Positions 33,801 to 44,729 of a stretch of DNA of 64,000 nucleotides are shown in pieces (within the stretch, counting starts at the first letter, position 1; every line of letters starts with the position of its first letter). The translations under genes and the position numbers were made by a program. The notes under the pieces are model-generated. The model did no database searches. It had not been told where the DNA came from and saw nothing but the letters and a program-made list of their open reading frames with translations. Origin of the DNA: Labyrinthula sp. Ha (taxonomy: Eukaryota > Sar > Bigyra > Labyrinthulida > Labyrinthulaceae); contig JAALGZ010000058.1 of assembly GCA_015227615.1 (NCBI GenBank), forward strand, positions 102,111 to 166,110, written 5' to 3'.

Positions 33801-36463
33801 ACTTTCCTTTTACACCAATTAAATTATATTCACGAACTAGTTTTCACTTGGAAATAAGATTCACATTTTTAACCAGAACTTCAGGAAAGAAGTCTTGAAA
33901 TGACCTAGAACAAACCATAAAAGGGGTTATATTATTCATTCTATGGTGTTTTAATAATTTATTTCCTTGACTTCTCTTTATTTGATTTATTCTCCATGTA
34001 TCTTGCAACTAACTTCTTTATATTCTACAATCTAACTTTAGAGTTGAACAAACTTGACTTTTGCCAGAGTGTAAATGCTTAGTTACAATACATGTTACTT
34101 TGAACTGTTTTAAATAACGCTATACAGATCAAGCTTGCCAATCAACAGGAATAACACTACGCTAACCCAACAAAGCATTTGGAATGAAACTCTAAAAAGA
34201 TTGACTTCAACATTAAATAAAATAAGTTTCTATCAAACAGCCAAGGATTAGAAGAGCTCTGCCTAAATCATCGATATCAATTGATTAGTAATAAGCACTT
34301 GATACATGAAAGTTATAGTAGTACATATTTAGGAGGTAAATACCTTTATGGGTCTTACATAGTTCCTAGCTATCATCTGACTTGAAATGTTTCTGTGGGT
34401 TTATAACAACTGAATTTGGACTACCCTAGCACTGTGCTGAGACATTTCAAATACTTCTCTCATTTCTTTAACTTCCCAAAGATTGAAATAAGTCTAGGAC
34501 TTATAGGTAAGCAAGAAACTGAATGTGATCTTCCCCTTATTGTTTCATTATGTTAATAGAAGGGCTCCTTTCTTCAAGAGATATGTAATATAGTAACTTG
34601 CTATACTTTGTTAAATATACACATAAAAATTTCAAGCCTGTGAAATTAATTAATGCTGACGATGCAGTTTTCAGGTGATATTGTCTTGATACTGAATCAC
34701 TGTAATGTCCCTAATGGTGTACATATTTATAGAAGTGTAAAGTATTTTCGCCATTGTCTAATCCCTTTGGTTCATAGAATCGCTAAGATGTACGCTAATG
34801 ACATTGTTATCTGCGAAGATAAGAAAGTCTTTAAAGTGGTAGCAGAATTTGTTGTCAGTGTTTCTATACCTTCGGAGGCCTTGTGAACTGTAACAACTTA
34901 TATATGTCCCGAATTTTATTACTCTAGTCGACACATCTAACATTAATAAGTTTAAGATACTGGAGCATGTGTAATCTTAGATATCACTGTCTAGGATATG
35001 TCATTACTTAGTTTTATTTATATTTTATGACATGTAGGAAAAGACTCTGCCTAGCTCTACTTTTCTCCCCAAAAAAAAATTATTACCCTTTCAAATATGT
35101 AGTTTAGCATTAGTATTGCTATTTTCTAATAACATGTTCTGCGGAACACGATTTGAATATGCCTAAATGGAACTAAAACCAGAATTTCGGATTTCATAAA
35201 ATTAACTTTAATGAATTAAAATATAGTTCGAGAATTCTTAATTCCTTGTATTTATATAACAAAAACATAATGGAAGCATTCTATGAGTGATCTGGCTGCT
35301 ATAGAGTAAAATTTAGAAAATAGATCATAATAACAGACTTAGTTATATAGCGAGAGAGCTAAACCTCTACAGACACAAACCTTGCAGAAGGAAAATTAAG
35401 CTTACTTGGTGAGTATCTATAGTTTCTACATCACTCCTAACACTTGAAATATTGTATGCTCCTAAGATTTAACAGAAAGTCTTCCAAATACACGGATTCC
35501 AAATTTGCATGGTTAAGGTTTAAATTTCTATGACTATCCTACTTACTACTGTAACCTAAGCAAATATTTATTCGGAATTTGACCAAATATCTTAACTACT
35601 TACTCAATTTATAAAAGCATAATATGACATTTCTAAGGTGGATCAGTGTACAAATGAGCAGAGCAAGAAATGGAGAAACAAAGTTAGACCTCAGGCAAAA
35701 CAGCTTGTTCAATGAGAATGAGTTTTTCTAACTAGTCATGAGCTTCAAGAAGTTGTATTATATATATATATATATATATATACCTGGCTTAAGTGCCAGA
35801 AGCTGTAATACAGTTATTTGTTTCCCAAAGAAACAGTGATATATATTTGTTTGTAAAATAGTTATATTAGTAACGTTATGTGCTGTTATGCCATCAACGA
35901 ATTTGATATATCTAAGTGAATCTTTTAGCCGGTAATAATAATAATGGTGAATCTTTGGAATATAAGACGGAAATATATATATATATATACGAAGGAAAGA
36001 CATCTTTTTGGCGTTTTAACTACTGAGTTATATATTATTTGAAGCTATCTACTTATTTTACACTGACATTACTCCAAGCGCGCGGTCCAAACAGCTAGAG
36101 AACAAGTTAAGGACGAAGAAGGTCAATACCCTATGCAAGATTACGAAGAAAATTAGCCTTCGATAGGTATCCAAAGGCTATAAACCTACCGTGTTCATTT
36201 CTATCTCCATTTAGCAACTGTTGGAGCTCAACTCGCGTCTATCTCTTTAACAGCTGACCAAACACAAGACATTTCAAAATGGGAATGAGTTGTAGCACTG
36301 ATAACTGTAGATGGATTCTACCCAAATTTTTATAATTTAAAAAATGTTATTCCAGCTTTCACAGAATTCAAGTTTTATTTGGTTAGATTGTTGGATAAAT
36401 ATCTTCTTGTCTTCGAATGTGGCAAACTAACTTGGCCGTTTATGTACACCCTCTCAAAAATAA
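30870..36463. other. 5.6-kb gene-free region with AT microsatellites
   Basis: No recognisable gene. Open frames reach about 90 codons (minus strand 31619-31897; plus strand 34653-34886) but carry no known motif. A 7-base C run lies near 33163. AT-repeat tracts occur at 35759-35782 and 35973-35989. Between about 36081 and 36430 one plus-strand frame is fairly open and looks mildly coding (EQVKDEEGQYPMQDYEEN, and after stops, VVALITVDGFYPNFYNLKN). It may be an old pseudogene fragment, but I do not recognise it. Confidence 0.4.
35759..35782. repeat. (TA)12 microsatellite
   Basis: Twelve uninterrupted TA units. A second AT tract lies about 190 bp downstream at 35973-35989. The segment between them shows no clear terminal inverted repeats. 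Confidence 0.9.
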
Positions 36464-39190
36464 ATGATGGCTATTTGTCGATGGTTCAATTTAATTCTTT
36501 TGTTTCCAATATATGATTTTAAAGAGTTATACTTTTCTGTTACTTATCGCGATTTTCTTCCCTCTGCGTGTTTATTTAAACTGGGTGACGAAAAAAAACT
36601 AAATGGACTTGAAATCTTTAAAGATATTTGGGAAATAAATAAATATGGAAGTATGAGTGAAATTAGTTCAGCTGCAAAGTCAAGATGTGATGTTCTTTTA
36701 TTAAGCACCGAAGACAATAAATTCAAAAGTGCATTAGAAGAAGGCGAAATATCAGGACACCCAGATTTTGAACTCCAGTTTTTTGTAACTGCTTCACAAC
36801 CTTGCTCGTGGGATTTTCCTTCTAGATCTTGTATTAATGAAGGAAATAGAACAAATATTGGGTTGGTAAAATCCTATCTTATTCCTTCTCATGCTGGAAT
36901 ACCAAAACCTGTATATTGTAGTGATACTGAAAGATGTGGATTACAAGATTATAGAGTCTACAACCAAAAAAGTGATAATTTGTATACTCAAAGCAACAAA
37001 GAATATTTTGATTTATGGTATAGAGATAACAGAACCTTTAATAGACGAGTAGGGAAAACTCTTAAGTTATCATCAGAAGATGGAATAAGTTTCGTTTATG
37101 ATTCTTTCTTTGATGACGATTTTTTCGGACCTTTAAATGAATACAAAAGTGGTACAAATAAGGTATCAACAAACACCGATGTTGATTTAGTTCCAGCTTG
37201 GCCACAAAGTTTTGTTAACCAGAGGAAAGAAAAGAACCTAGATTCTAGAAATTTTTGGTTTACAACTGAGATTCATAGCTTTTTTCAGTATAACTCTAGT
37301 GCTACTATGGTATTTGATTTTTCTGGAGATGATGATTTCTTCGCTTATATAAATGGAAAACTTGCAATAGATGTTGGTGGACTTCATGGAATAAGACATG
37401 GAACAATAAACTTAAATCGAGAAATAGAATATGAAGGAAAAGTACAGTTAATTGCTGATATCCTTGAACTTGTTGATGGTGAAATTTACACACTTGACAT
37501 ATTTCACGCTGAAAGACAAACAGTTGCTTCTAACTTTAAAGTTACCACCAACCTTTTCCCAGCTTGTAATGTAATCCAAAGTGGATCGCAAAGATTTTTA
37601 CTTGGCGCTTTATCAAAGGAGCAGGTAGATGACACTTTCTTCAAACATCCACAAGTTGCAGTTATAGAGGAAAATATTATCCTTCAGTCTAATACTTATT
37701 CCAATGGTGGCTGGTTTATTTATACAAGAACAAAAGAAAATGTTGGGAGAGGTTTCAAGGTTAAATTTGTTGCCAAAGTTTTGGATTTTGCAAGGGGTTT
37801 TGCTTTTGTTGTTCAATCTGATACACTTGATGAGTATCCTATTAGTACAGGTCAAACATTTAATTTGAGAGGACTAGAAAACGTTTTTGCAGTAGTTTTT
37901 GATTTTTGTGCAGATGGTAACTTTGGAAATTGCCGTAAGAATACTGTGTCTGTGCTTTATGAAAATTCAAAGAACGCAACCCAAGAAACGAAAAATATAT
38001 TTTCCATTTCTAATGAAACTGTTCAGACTTTTGAGCATTTCTATGATGCGTATCGTAATCTGTATGTTGAAGTTGTTTATTATGCGTCACCTTCGTTTCT
38101 GGAGGTGTATATTAATAATTCTTTATATTTGCGAGAAGCTAATTTTAATATTGCCGAGATTTTAGGTAGCTTAGGTGCTCATGTGGGTTTTACATCCGCA
38201 GCTTCTTTCAATACTCAAGGCAATGTTCAAATCTCGAATTGGTCATTAGAAACAGTTGAAGTTGATCCAATAAAGACCGAACTGTTGTTCAACTCTGAGA
38301 ATTTAACTTTTCAAAGCTTCTATACTGGAGGTGAATATGTTTTGAAAGATATATCTGTGCAAACTAGAGATTCTTGTGAAAATCTCATTGATTCTGGAAC
38401 ACTTGCTGAATGGTTCCAAGTGTTTTTTTATAGGGTAATAACAGTAGAGATACCTAAAAATAATACCTACAAGTTTAATCGTAACCTAGAAATAATAGAT
38501 AACACAACTCTGGACACAGTAAACTCCATTGAAATACTCGATGGAGCTGTGGTGGACAACGAAAATGGTACTTACTCCTTTCAGATTACCGCCGAAACCT
38601 CTGGGGAATACTTTTTTGCTTTTGTCTTTGGGATGAACTGTACTATTCAGGTAGAAAATTTGTCAGATGAATTTCGTTTTATTGGGGACAATTGCTTCAG
38701 CTATATCTCACCAGAGCCAATAGTTGCTGTTTACGAGGAAGAGGTGAATATAACTGATGCTCCGACTGTTTTAGAAGATCCTACGATTGACTCGGAAACT
38801 ATAACTCTCGTTTCTTCAACGGGTGGCATTTTGTTAGGACTAAGTTTCGTTTCTGGTTGTATAATGATTGGATATAAAAAGAGGTGGTATAGAGATAAAG
38901 AATATGTGAAGGAGGGAAACGCATATAAACTCCATGTGAATACAAATTTCGACGCAACTGAAGAGTATAATAGACTTGGGAGGAAACTGTTTCGAACAAG
39001 ACAAGAAATTGTTGAACTAGAAGCTAGACAGAATACAACAGAGAATGAAATCCAAATACAAGCATTGAAACAAGAAAATTTACAGCTGAAGAAGACGCTG
39101 TATCAACAAAAGAGGAATTTTGTGGGAGCTCATTCTGAAGAAACTACTTATCGCTTTGATACTGGACGAAGAAGAAAAAAAGAGTTTTAA
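36464..39190 (+). CDS. fibro-slime/PA14 + lectin-like single-pass membrane protein
   Basis: 908 residues in one exon. Residues about 8-22 are a short hydrophobic stretch that may act as signal peptide. Residues about 24-370 match the fibro-slime type of PA14 domain: FSVTYRDFLPS at the start, HPDFE near 101, FWFTTEIHSFFQY, and FDFSGDDDFFAYINGKLAID near 286-305, followed by LDIFHAERQ. Residues about 390-600 resemble an L-type lectin beta-sandwich (GGWFIYTR, FAFVVQSD, VFDFCADGN, HVGFTSAASF). One transmembrane helix (about 785-803) precedes a short cytoplasmic tail rich in E, K and Q predicted to be coiled coil. Fibro-slime domains occur in secreted adhesion or matrix proteins of Dictyostelium and in some algae and bacteria. 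A surface adhesin or matrix receptor is inferred; many N-x-S/T sites fit a glycosylated ectodomain. A copia element begins 18 bp after the stop codon. Confidence 0.72.
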   Translation: MMAICRWFNLILLFPIYDFKELYFSVTYRDFLPSACLFKLGDEKKLNGLEIFKDIWEINKYGSMSEISSAAKSRCDVLLLSTEDNKFKSALEEGEISGHPDFELQFFVTASQPCSWDFPSRSCINEGNRTNIGLVKSYLIPSHAGIPKPVYCSDTERCGLQDYRVYNQKSDNLYTQSNKEYFDLWYRDNRTFNRRVGKTLKLSSEDGISFVYDSFFDDDFFGPLNEYKSGTNKVSTNTDVDLVPAWPQSFVNQRKEKNLDSRNFWFTTEIHSFFQYNSSATMVFDFSGDDDFFAYINGKLAIDVGGLHGIRHGTINLNREIEYEGKVQLIADILELVDGEIYTLDIFHAERQTVASNFKVTTNLFPACNVIQSGSQRFLLGALSKEQVDDTFFKHPQVAVIEENIILQSNTYSNGGWFIYTRTKENVGRGFKVKFVAKVLDFARGFAFVVQSDTLDEYPISTGQTFNLRGLENVFAVVFDFCADGNFGNCRKNTVSVLYENSKNATQETKNIFSISNETVQTFEHFYDAYRNLYVEVVYYASPSFLEVYINNSLYLREANFNIAEILGSLGAHVGFTSAASFNTQGNVQISNWSLETVEVDPIKTELLFNSENLTFQSFYTGGEYVLKDISVQTRDSCENLIDSGTLAEWFQVFFYRVITVEIPKNNTYKFNRNLEIIDNTTLDTVNSIEILDGAVVDNENGTYSFQITAETSGEYFFAFVFGMNCTIQVENLSDEFRFIGDNCFSYISPEPIVAVYEEEVNITDAPTVLEDPTIDSETITLVSSTGGILLGLSFVSGCIMIGYKKRWYRDKEYVKEGNAYKLHVNTNFDATEEYNRLGRKLFRTRQEIVELEARQNTTENEIQIQALKQENLQLKKTLYQQKRNFVGAHSEETTYRFDTGRRRKKEF

Positions 39191-39208
39191 TTAAGACTAA
39201 ACATATTT

Positions 39209-39334
39209 TGTTTCTGTTTCTTATGTTCAAGAATTAAAGTATGCCTGGTATTCAGAGATAACTCCAGAATACCAACGCTAACTAACAATATATATATACG
39301 AAACTAAATACGCAAACTACATATAAATACAACA
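39209..39334 (-). repeat. 3' LTR of copia element 1 (126 bp)
   Basis: In element orientation it starts TGTTGTATTTATATG and ends CAGAAACA. It contains an 8-bp inverted repeat (TGGTATTC at 39246-39253, GAATACCA at 39267-39274) that is preserved in the other LTR. It is very short for an LTR. Confidence 0.85.
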
Positions 39335-39344
39335 CCTTCCCTAG

Positions 39345-40958
39345 TTAGAGGTGGTATACTTTATTATTAAATGTATTTATTTTATTTCTTTGGAGCATTT
39401 TAGTTATTACGTCCACAAGATTTTCTTCAGTCTCAACATAGATTAACTTTGCTTTCATGGCTTCAAGCTCCTGCTTTGCAAATTGAAAAGGGGTATCTAA
39501 ATATCGATTTCTCCCAGTAGCAGTGTCATTCAATATCATCCTCATAGCAGGTTGATTGTCAACATATACAAACGTGTAAAAATCAATATTAAGGCTGCAT
39601 AAAATAATAAAGATTAATTTCAATTCGCGGAGAGCTAAACTAATTCCGTCGTATTCAGCTTCTGTAGAGTTATTCACAACAACAGGTTCGAGTTTAGATA
39701 AAGCATCAATTAAAATTTCGTTGAGAAGAATAATAAATCCATAAACAGAGAGCCTTCTAGGTCCATTTGCAAATGAACTATAGACAAACATACTTAAATC
39801 CTTTTTAAGCTTTGTAGTGTCGTATTTCAAAACCAAATTCTTTGTGTCAAATGAATATCGCAAGGTTCTACGCGCTTCAGATAACATATCAGCGTTTGGA
39901 GCAGACGTATGTCTAGACAATACATGTACAGCGTAAGTCACTTCTGGTCTTCCATGGTGCGTTACATAATTAATAATACCCACAATTTGTTGGTATTGCT
40001 CCTTGTTAAACAATATTTTAGAAGAGTCACTATTGAATTCGTTAGCCAAAGGAGTAGTGAGTTTCTTCTTAGATACTTCAAGTTGATGGCGAGTAAATCC
40101 TTTTGTAATGTGAGGAGCAACTGATAATAAGCAAGACTGTCCAGAAGGAATGAGTTGTAATCCAACGTAGGTATCAGCTACAAGATTGAATTTCAGTTGA
40201 AACTTGCTTTCCATAAACTTTTCAAACATATTTATCATATCTTCCGTTCCGGGGTATAGTAAATCATCAACATAGATTAGTACTATTATCTTCATCCTTT
40301 CCTCATTGATAAAAAGACATCGTTCATTCATTAACGGCTTCATTTTAAGCTGCTCCAGTGCAGTAGTTAATGTTCTATGCCAAACCTTTGGCGCTTGCCT
40401 TAGACCATAAATGCTTGTCGCCGTCTTCCATACTAACGTGCTGTTTTGCCTTGGTGGATGACCTTTTGGAAGTTCAAGGTAGATAGCTTCGTCGAGATGA
40501 CCGTAAATAAAAGCTGCAGCTATGTCCAGTTGTCTCATCCACATATTGATGCTTATAGTAATTGTAATAAATATTCGTATTGTTTGAATAGGAGCGACGG
40601 GTGCGTAGAAGCGGATATCCGTAGAAGAATAGTTGCTTCGTTGTGTTGTATCGTTCGCACAAATGCGGGTTTTGGCGATCCAATCACCTTACATATTTGT
40701 CGTGCATTTAAGCACTTCAGGCAATGGGATTATTTCAATATTTGTAGGAGGTCTTAGTACGATATCAAAAGATCCGATTCTTTCGATACTATCGATCTCT
40801 TTTTGATAGGCATCATAACATAATTTAGCATCAGATCTTGATTTGATACTATGATAACTTCTTGGTGGAATTGTGGAATCGGTTATAGTAGAATTTGCTT
40901 CTAAATTCAGAACTCGTTGCTTCCTTTTTCGCTTCTCATGAATAATATTATTAGGCAT
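39345..40958 (-). pseudogene. copia element 1 reverse transcriptase-RNase H, partly open
   Basis: The long frame 40544-39345 contains RT blocks LDIAAAFIYGHLDEAIYLE, GLRQAPKVWH and IYVDDLLYPG (catalytic YVDD intact), then copia RNase H with STEAEYDGISLALRELKLI and TKMLQRNK near the end. The RT N-terminus lies in two other frames (40958-40689 and 40683-40474), so at least two frame changes separate it from integrase and from the RT core. The final codon is next to the purine tract before the 3' LTR. Confidence 0.8.
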
Positions 40959-42231
40959 AATATTGAAGTCGCCAATTCTATTTTTAGAATCGGAAATAGA
41001 AGAAGATGAAACAAAAGAGAAAGACGAAGGTAAATTGGAGTTTGGATCGTTTGCCTTCCCTGATTGATCATTGTCTTCACTTTCTTTGCTGTAATCAATA
41101 ATATCGAGTGTAGAGGCACCTTTTTCAAATAAAGTATCGTTGAGTTTTCTTCTAATGTTATAGGCGGATGCTTCAAGTTTATCGGCCTTTTTAAGGATTC
41201 GAATGTAGTATCAATGATGTGTCTATAAACTGAGGTAATAGTTCCAATTTCATCAAGTGTTATAGTTCTGAAACGTTGAACTTTTTTACTTTTTGGGTTG
41301 AAACATAAATGCGCGAGAGAAGTTTGATCACGGCCAAGATAAACTATTGGAGTAGTCCTAAAGAATTTATCCTTCTTTGTAGATAAAAGGGCGCGTCCAC
41401 GAGATCCAAACATTCGAATGTTATTTATTTGTGGCTTTTTATTGAAAACAGTTTCATAAGGTGAGTGATCTATCTTTTTCATAATAATATTTAGAATTCT
41501 GCAGCTATGAAGTAGGCAGTAACACCAGAGCCTGGTAGATATGTTAGCCTGTGCTAGGAAAGTTCTAACCATGGAAATAACAGATCTGTTGTAGCGTTCT
41601 ACTTCGCCGTTTTCACTTAGAAAATAGATATTGCTGTACTCTCTTTTTATTCCCTTCTTGTTACAGAAAGAGTCTAAGCTTGAGAATTCAGTTCCACGAT
41701 CCGGAAATATACACTTTACCCGTGTGTTATGGTTCTTTTTTATCTTTTTCAGAAGTTTTATAATTTTTCCAGAGATATTTGACTTGGATTTAGTTAATAT
41801 TGGAGTAATGAAGTTGGAATAATTGCATATCAATAAGGAGGTATATTTATAGCCTTGAATGGAAACAGAGAGAGGATCCATAGTATCGACGTGAAGTTAT
41901 AAAAAGGGTGCAGTTGCTTTAAATAGTTAATAGTTGTTGTAGTTGATGGCTTTTCCTTTTTAGACTCAGTCAATTTTCCAGCAGCGCAGCCCAGTCAGTA
42001 GAACTGTTTCATAGGTTGGAGCCCTGTGCGTTCTAAGTATAGATCGTTGATGTGCGCAAGACGATAGTGGGATAATTCAGATGGTGAAATATTGAGGTAG
42101 TTGATGCAAATGTTGTTGTTTAGTTTTAACATATTGTGTAGGAAAAAGTGGTTACTGCTTCGAAACAAGTTGGAGCTGATGAGCCCGTTTCTTGTTATAA
42201 TAGTATTTTTAGGCCCTTTGATGATAGCCAT
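40907..42231 (-). pseudogene. copia element 1 integrase, frameshifted
   Basis: 42231-41995 holds the pre-integrase zinc region (SHYRLAHIN). After frame changes near 41890-41990, 41881-40907 gives the catalytic core: the first Asp in the LHVDTMDPLS context, PDRGTEF with the second Asp, and NGEVERYNRS with the Glu. Then follow the copia block HSPYETVFNKKP and the GSRGRALL region. The catalytic triad is present, but the reading frame is disrupted upstream. Confidence 0.78.
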
Positions 42232-42235
42232 TCCG

Positions 42236-43076
42236 TCATCGATTAACTTTGGTTCGGATATGATAAAAGAGTTTTTTTAGATTTGGAACATATGTTACGT
42301 TTTTAAGAACTAGAGATGTGTTGTTGTTGAGTAGAAGAGTAACGTCTCCAGTAATGGTATTGAACTGTGTGGTTTTTAAAGCACTAGTTATAGAAACATT
42401 TTTTAAATGTTTTTGGATTTTTGAGAATGTTTTTATTGTTTGTAACATGTCCAGTAGCTCCAGAGTCGACCAGAGATTTGAGGCTATTCTCTTTGAATCT
42501 ACAAGTACAATTCTTTTGTATCTTAATCTCGTTGATAGTGATACTTATTTTTGCTAAGCTAATCTCGTTGATAGTGATACTTATTCTTGCTAAGCTAATC
42601 TCGTTTGGAGTTTCTTCGAAATATTTATCTTCATCGTTTTCTTGTGTTTCAGTATCAGAACCCTCAGAATTTTTATCGACTATATCTATTTTATTTACTC
42701 TTATAACTTTGAAGTGACAGTTTCGGAGTTTGTGTTCCGTAGAACCACAGCCCCAACATCTGTTCTGCTTGGTGGAGCAACTGGGATTACTATGTCTCCA
42801 TCCACCGCAAGAGACACAGCGGTCAATTTTCTTGTATTCTTTTTCTTTCTTGTTTACCTCTGTTTTCTTGAACCTAATATTATTTGGTTTACTATTAGAG
42901 TTATCACAACGTAGGTTCACGTTATTACTCTCAGTTTGAAAAAATGAAATAGCTGCTTCTAGAGATGTAGATGGACAGAGAGTCCTCTGAACTTTAAACG
43001 TTGAATCAGGAATATGATACAAAAACTCTTCAATTATTTCTCTGTTTTTCCTTGCCTCCGTGGGATATATATTCAT
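42236..43076 (-). pseudogene. copia element 1 zinc knuckles and protease, frameshifted
   Basis: In the first of two frames there are two Cys-rich knuckles (CVSCGGWRHSNPSC, then CWGCGSTEHKLRNC), then an acidic linker and the aspartic protease motif VDSGATGHV. The protease continues in a second frame (42448-42236) with SLVLKNVTYVPNLKK, the conserved end of copia protease. The linker carries a perfect-length 36-bp tandem duplication at 42525-42596. The break shows this copy cannot make an uninterrupted polyprotein unless shifting occurs. Confidence 0.75.
42525..42596. repeat. 36-bp tandem duplication inside copia gag
   Basis: Two adjacent 36-bp units (42525-42560 and 42561-42596) differ at a single base; a partial third copy begins at 42597. 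In the protein this gives two copies of ISITINEISLAK-like sequence, in frame. Confidence 0.9.
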
Positions 43077-44007
43077 CTAAACGTCGTTTAAATATAGATA
43101 TATATGTCCTTAATTCACAAAACTGGATAGCAGCAAGTCTTCTTTTACTTGTTATTAAAGCAGTTTCGATATCTTTTTCATAGTGTTGTTTAATCGTTGA
43201 ATAGCTTTCATAAAGATCAAAACTCTTATCGATATAATGAACAAGATTAGCAGATATTGTTCTTCTGAAAATATGGAGAACCGACTGGATTTCCATGGCG
43301 TGGTTAATTTTTGCTAACTTGATCTTCTTTTTATCTTTGAATATGGGAAAAACGAAATGTTTGTATTCAATTAGAGGTCCTTCTAGTGACATTTTCATGA
43401 GAGAAATGGGTGTATTGTCAGAGTTCTCGTTATAAATATTTAATATTTTTGTATCATTGTTAATTTTAAGGTCTGTGCATAACTTCTTTGTTAGATCTTC
43501 GTGTGATAGTTTGTCTTGAATGTACTTTGGACATTGCATAGAATATCTAAGATGTTGGTCAAGTTGTTTTCTTCCAAGATAAGCAAACATAGAGGCTTCC
43601 CAATCCTTAAATTGGACCCATGGAGAGCCTAGCTTTGGTAATTTACTTGAAATATTATCTTCTTTCATTATATTGTATTGGTTTGTTTGGTATCTGAGTA
43701 AGTGCGTTGTATTACTCGCTTTACATAGTTTTGTAACGTTTACCGACCTGCCACTTTGGGTAAACTGCAGCTTACAATAGTGAGGAGAAAGATAACCAAC
43801 GTAAGGAACTGTGTGTGTAGAACAACATAAACTTATCGGTAATACACATGTGGTACCAATAACTCGCACACAGTGTCGATACCGTAACAAGGTCTTTATT
43901 GTGATACTTTTAGGAACTTTCTTCTTGGTGGAGACGATAGGTATGTAGCTAGATAAAATTTCTACAAGTAGACAGATCGCAACTAGAACCATAAACATGT
44001 TTTCCAT
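43030..44007 (-). CDS. copia element 1 gag, N-terminal part
   Basis: Open for 325 codons starting 127 nt inside the 5' LTR. The copia gag-like part begins near MKEDNISSKLPKLGSPW with the WVQFKDWEASMFAYL block, typical of the UBN2/gag fold start. About 110 residues come before it and include a strongly hydrophobic segment near the N-terminus (FMVLVAICLLVEILSSY), which is unusual for gag and may be a chance upstream extension. The frame stops near the end of the capsid-like region, and the next gag part (zinc knuckles) is in another frame overlapping by 47 nt. Confidence 0.6.
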   Translation of the reverse strand: MENMFMVLVAICLLVEILSSYIPIVSTKKKVPKSITIKTLLRYRHCVRVIGTTCVLPISLCCSTHTVPYVGYLSPHYCKLQFTQSGRSVNVTKLCKASNTTHLLRYQTNQYNIMKEDNISSKLPKLGSPWVQFKDWEASMFAYLGRKQLDQHLRYSMQCPKYIQDKLSHEDLTKKLCTDLKINNDTKILNIYNENSDNTPISLMKMSLEGPLIEYKHFVFPIFKDKKKIKLAKINHAMEIQSVLHIFRRTISANLVHYIDKSFDLYESYSTIKQHYEKDIETALITSKRRLAAIQFCELRTYISIFKRRLDEYISHGGKEKQRNN

Positions 44008-44133
44008 GTAACTATCCTTTTAACTTTGAATTTATGTTTAATAAAGATATATATATCAAAAGTTTTCGAGGCTGTAGGTAAATGAAGACAAAGGAGAATA
44101 GAATCAGCAGGGAGACTTAGGCTCTTAACCTTT

Positions 44134-44259
44134 TATTTCTGTTTGTTATATTCAAGAATTAAAGAATGTTTGGTATTCAGAGGTCACTCTAGAATACCAA
44201 CACTAACTAACAATATATATATACGAAACTAAATGCGCAAACTACATATGAATACAACA
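44134..44259 (-). repeat. 5' LTR of copia element 1 (126 bp)
   Basis: Same length as the 3' copy and roughly 90 percent identical, with the same inverted repeat at 44171-44178 and 44192-44199. The sequence just inside (AACAGAAATAAAAGG in element orientation) does not begin with the TGG expected for a standard tRNA-3'-end primer site. Confidence 0.85.
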
Positions 44260-44729
44260 CATATATATTTGAACAGATACTTTTTTGTACTTTGTTCGGT
44301 ACGTATAGTTATTAACGAACTAGATGCAGCTATTTCCAATTATACTTTCATCGATATAATCTTCATAAAATTTAACTAACATCCACAGAAAATTTTTATC
44401 TTGGAATATAAAGACTGCAACTATAGGTACTGTACTTATTGAGTAGTATGGTATCTGTAATATAATAGGACAATGTCGTAACTTGATTGTTAAAAATATA
44501 AAAATAAGAAAACTCAATTCAACAGGTTAAGAACCTGAGTACATCCTTTGAACAAGAACAAAGGTAAGTTACTAAGAAGCAGCTTTCGTTGTCGAATATT
44601 TTAGCAGACATAAAAAAGGAAAGAGTAGCTCTTGGGTAAGATAAAGAAGTATTATAGCAAGAAAAGACGATAAGGTTGTTTAGGCGGTTCTTTTTCAAGT
44701 GGACAGCCCTAGAGGGACTCACTGGGCTT

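Larger units (their letters stand above)
39209..44259 (-). mobile_element. Ty1/copia LTR retrotransposon, element 1
   Basis: A 5.05-kb element on the minus strand bounded by 126-bp direct repeats (39209-39334 and 44134-44259). The domain order gag - zinc knuckles - protease - integrase - reverse transcriptase - RNase H is that of Ty1/copia (Pseudoviridae). Reading the minus strand, a purine tract CTAGGGAAGG (39344-39335) directly precedes the 3' LTR, which starts TGTTGTA. The sequence CATAT occurs just outside both ends and may be the target-site duplication, although the left boundary is uncertain by a few bases. LTRs differ at about 12 of 126 positions. Pol is broken by several frame changes, so the copy is probably inactive. 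It sits in the 3' UTR of the membrane-protein gene at 36464. Confidence 0.88.

Noticed and set aside
35782-35973. Segment between two AT tracts considered as a MITE
   Set aside because: No terminal inverted repeats other than the microsatellites and no target duplication.
42525-42596. Tandem units considered as a CRISPR-like array
   Set aside because: Two adjacent copies without spacers, in frame within copia gag; a simple tandem duplication.
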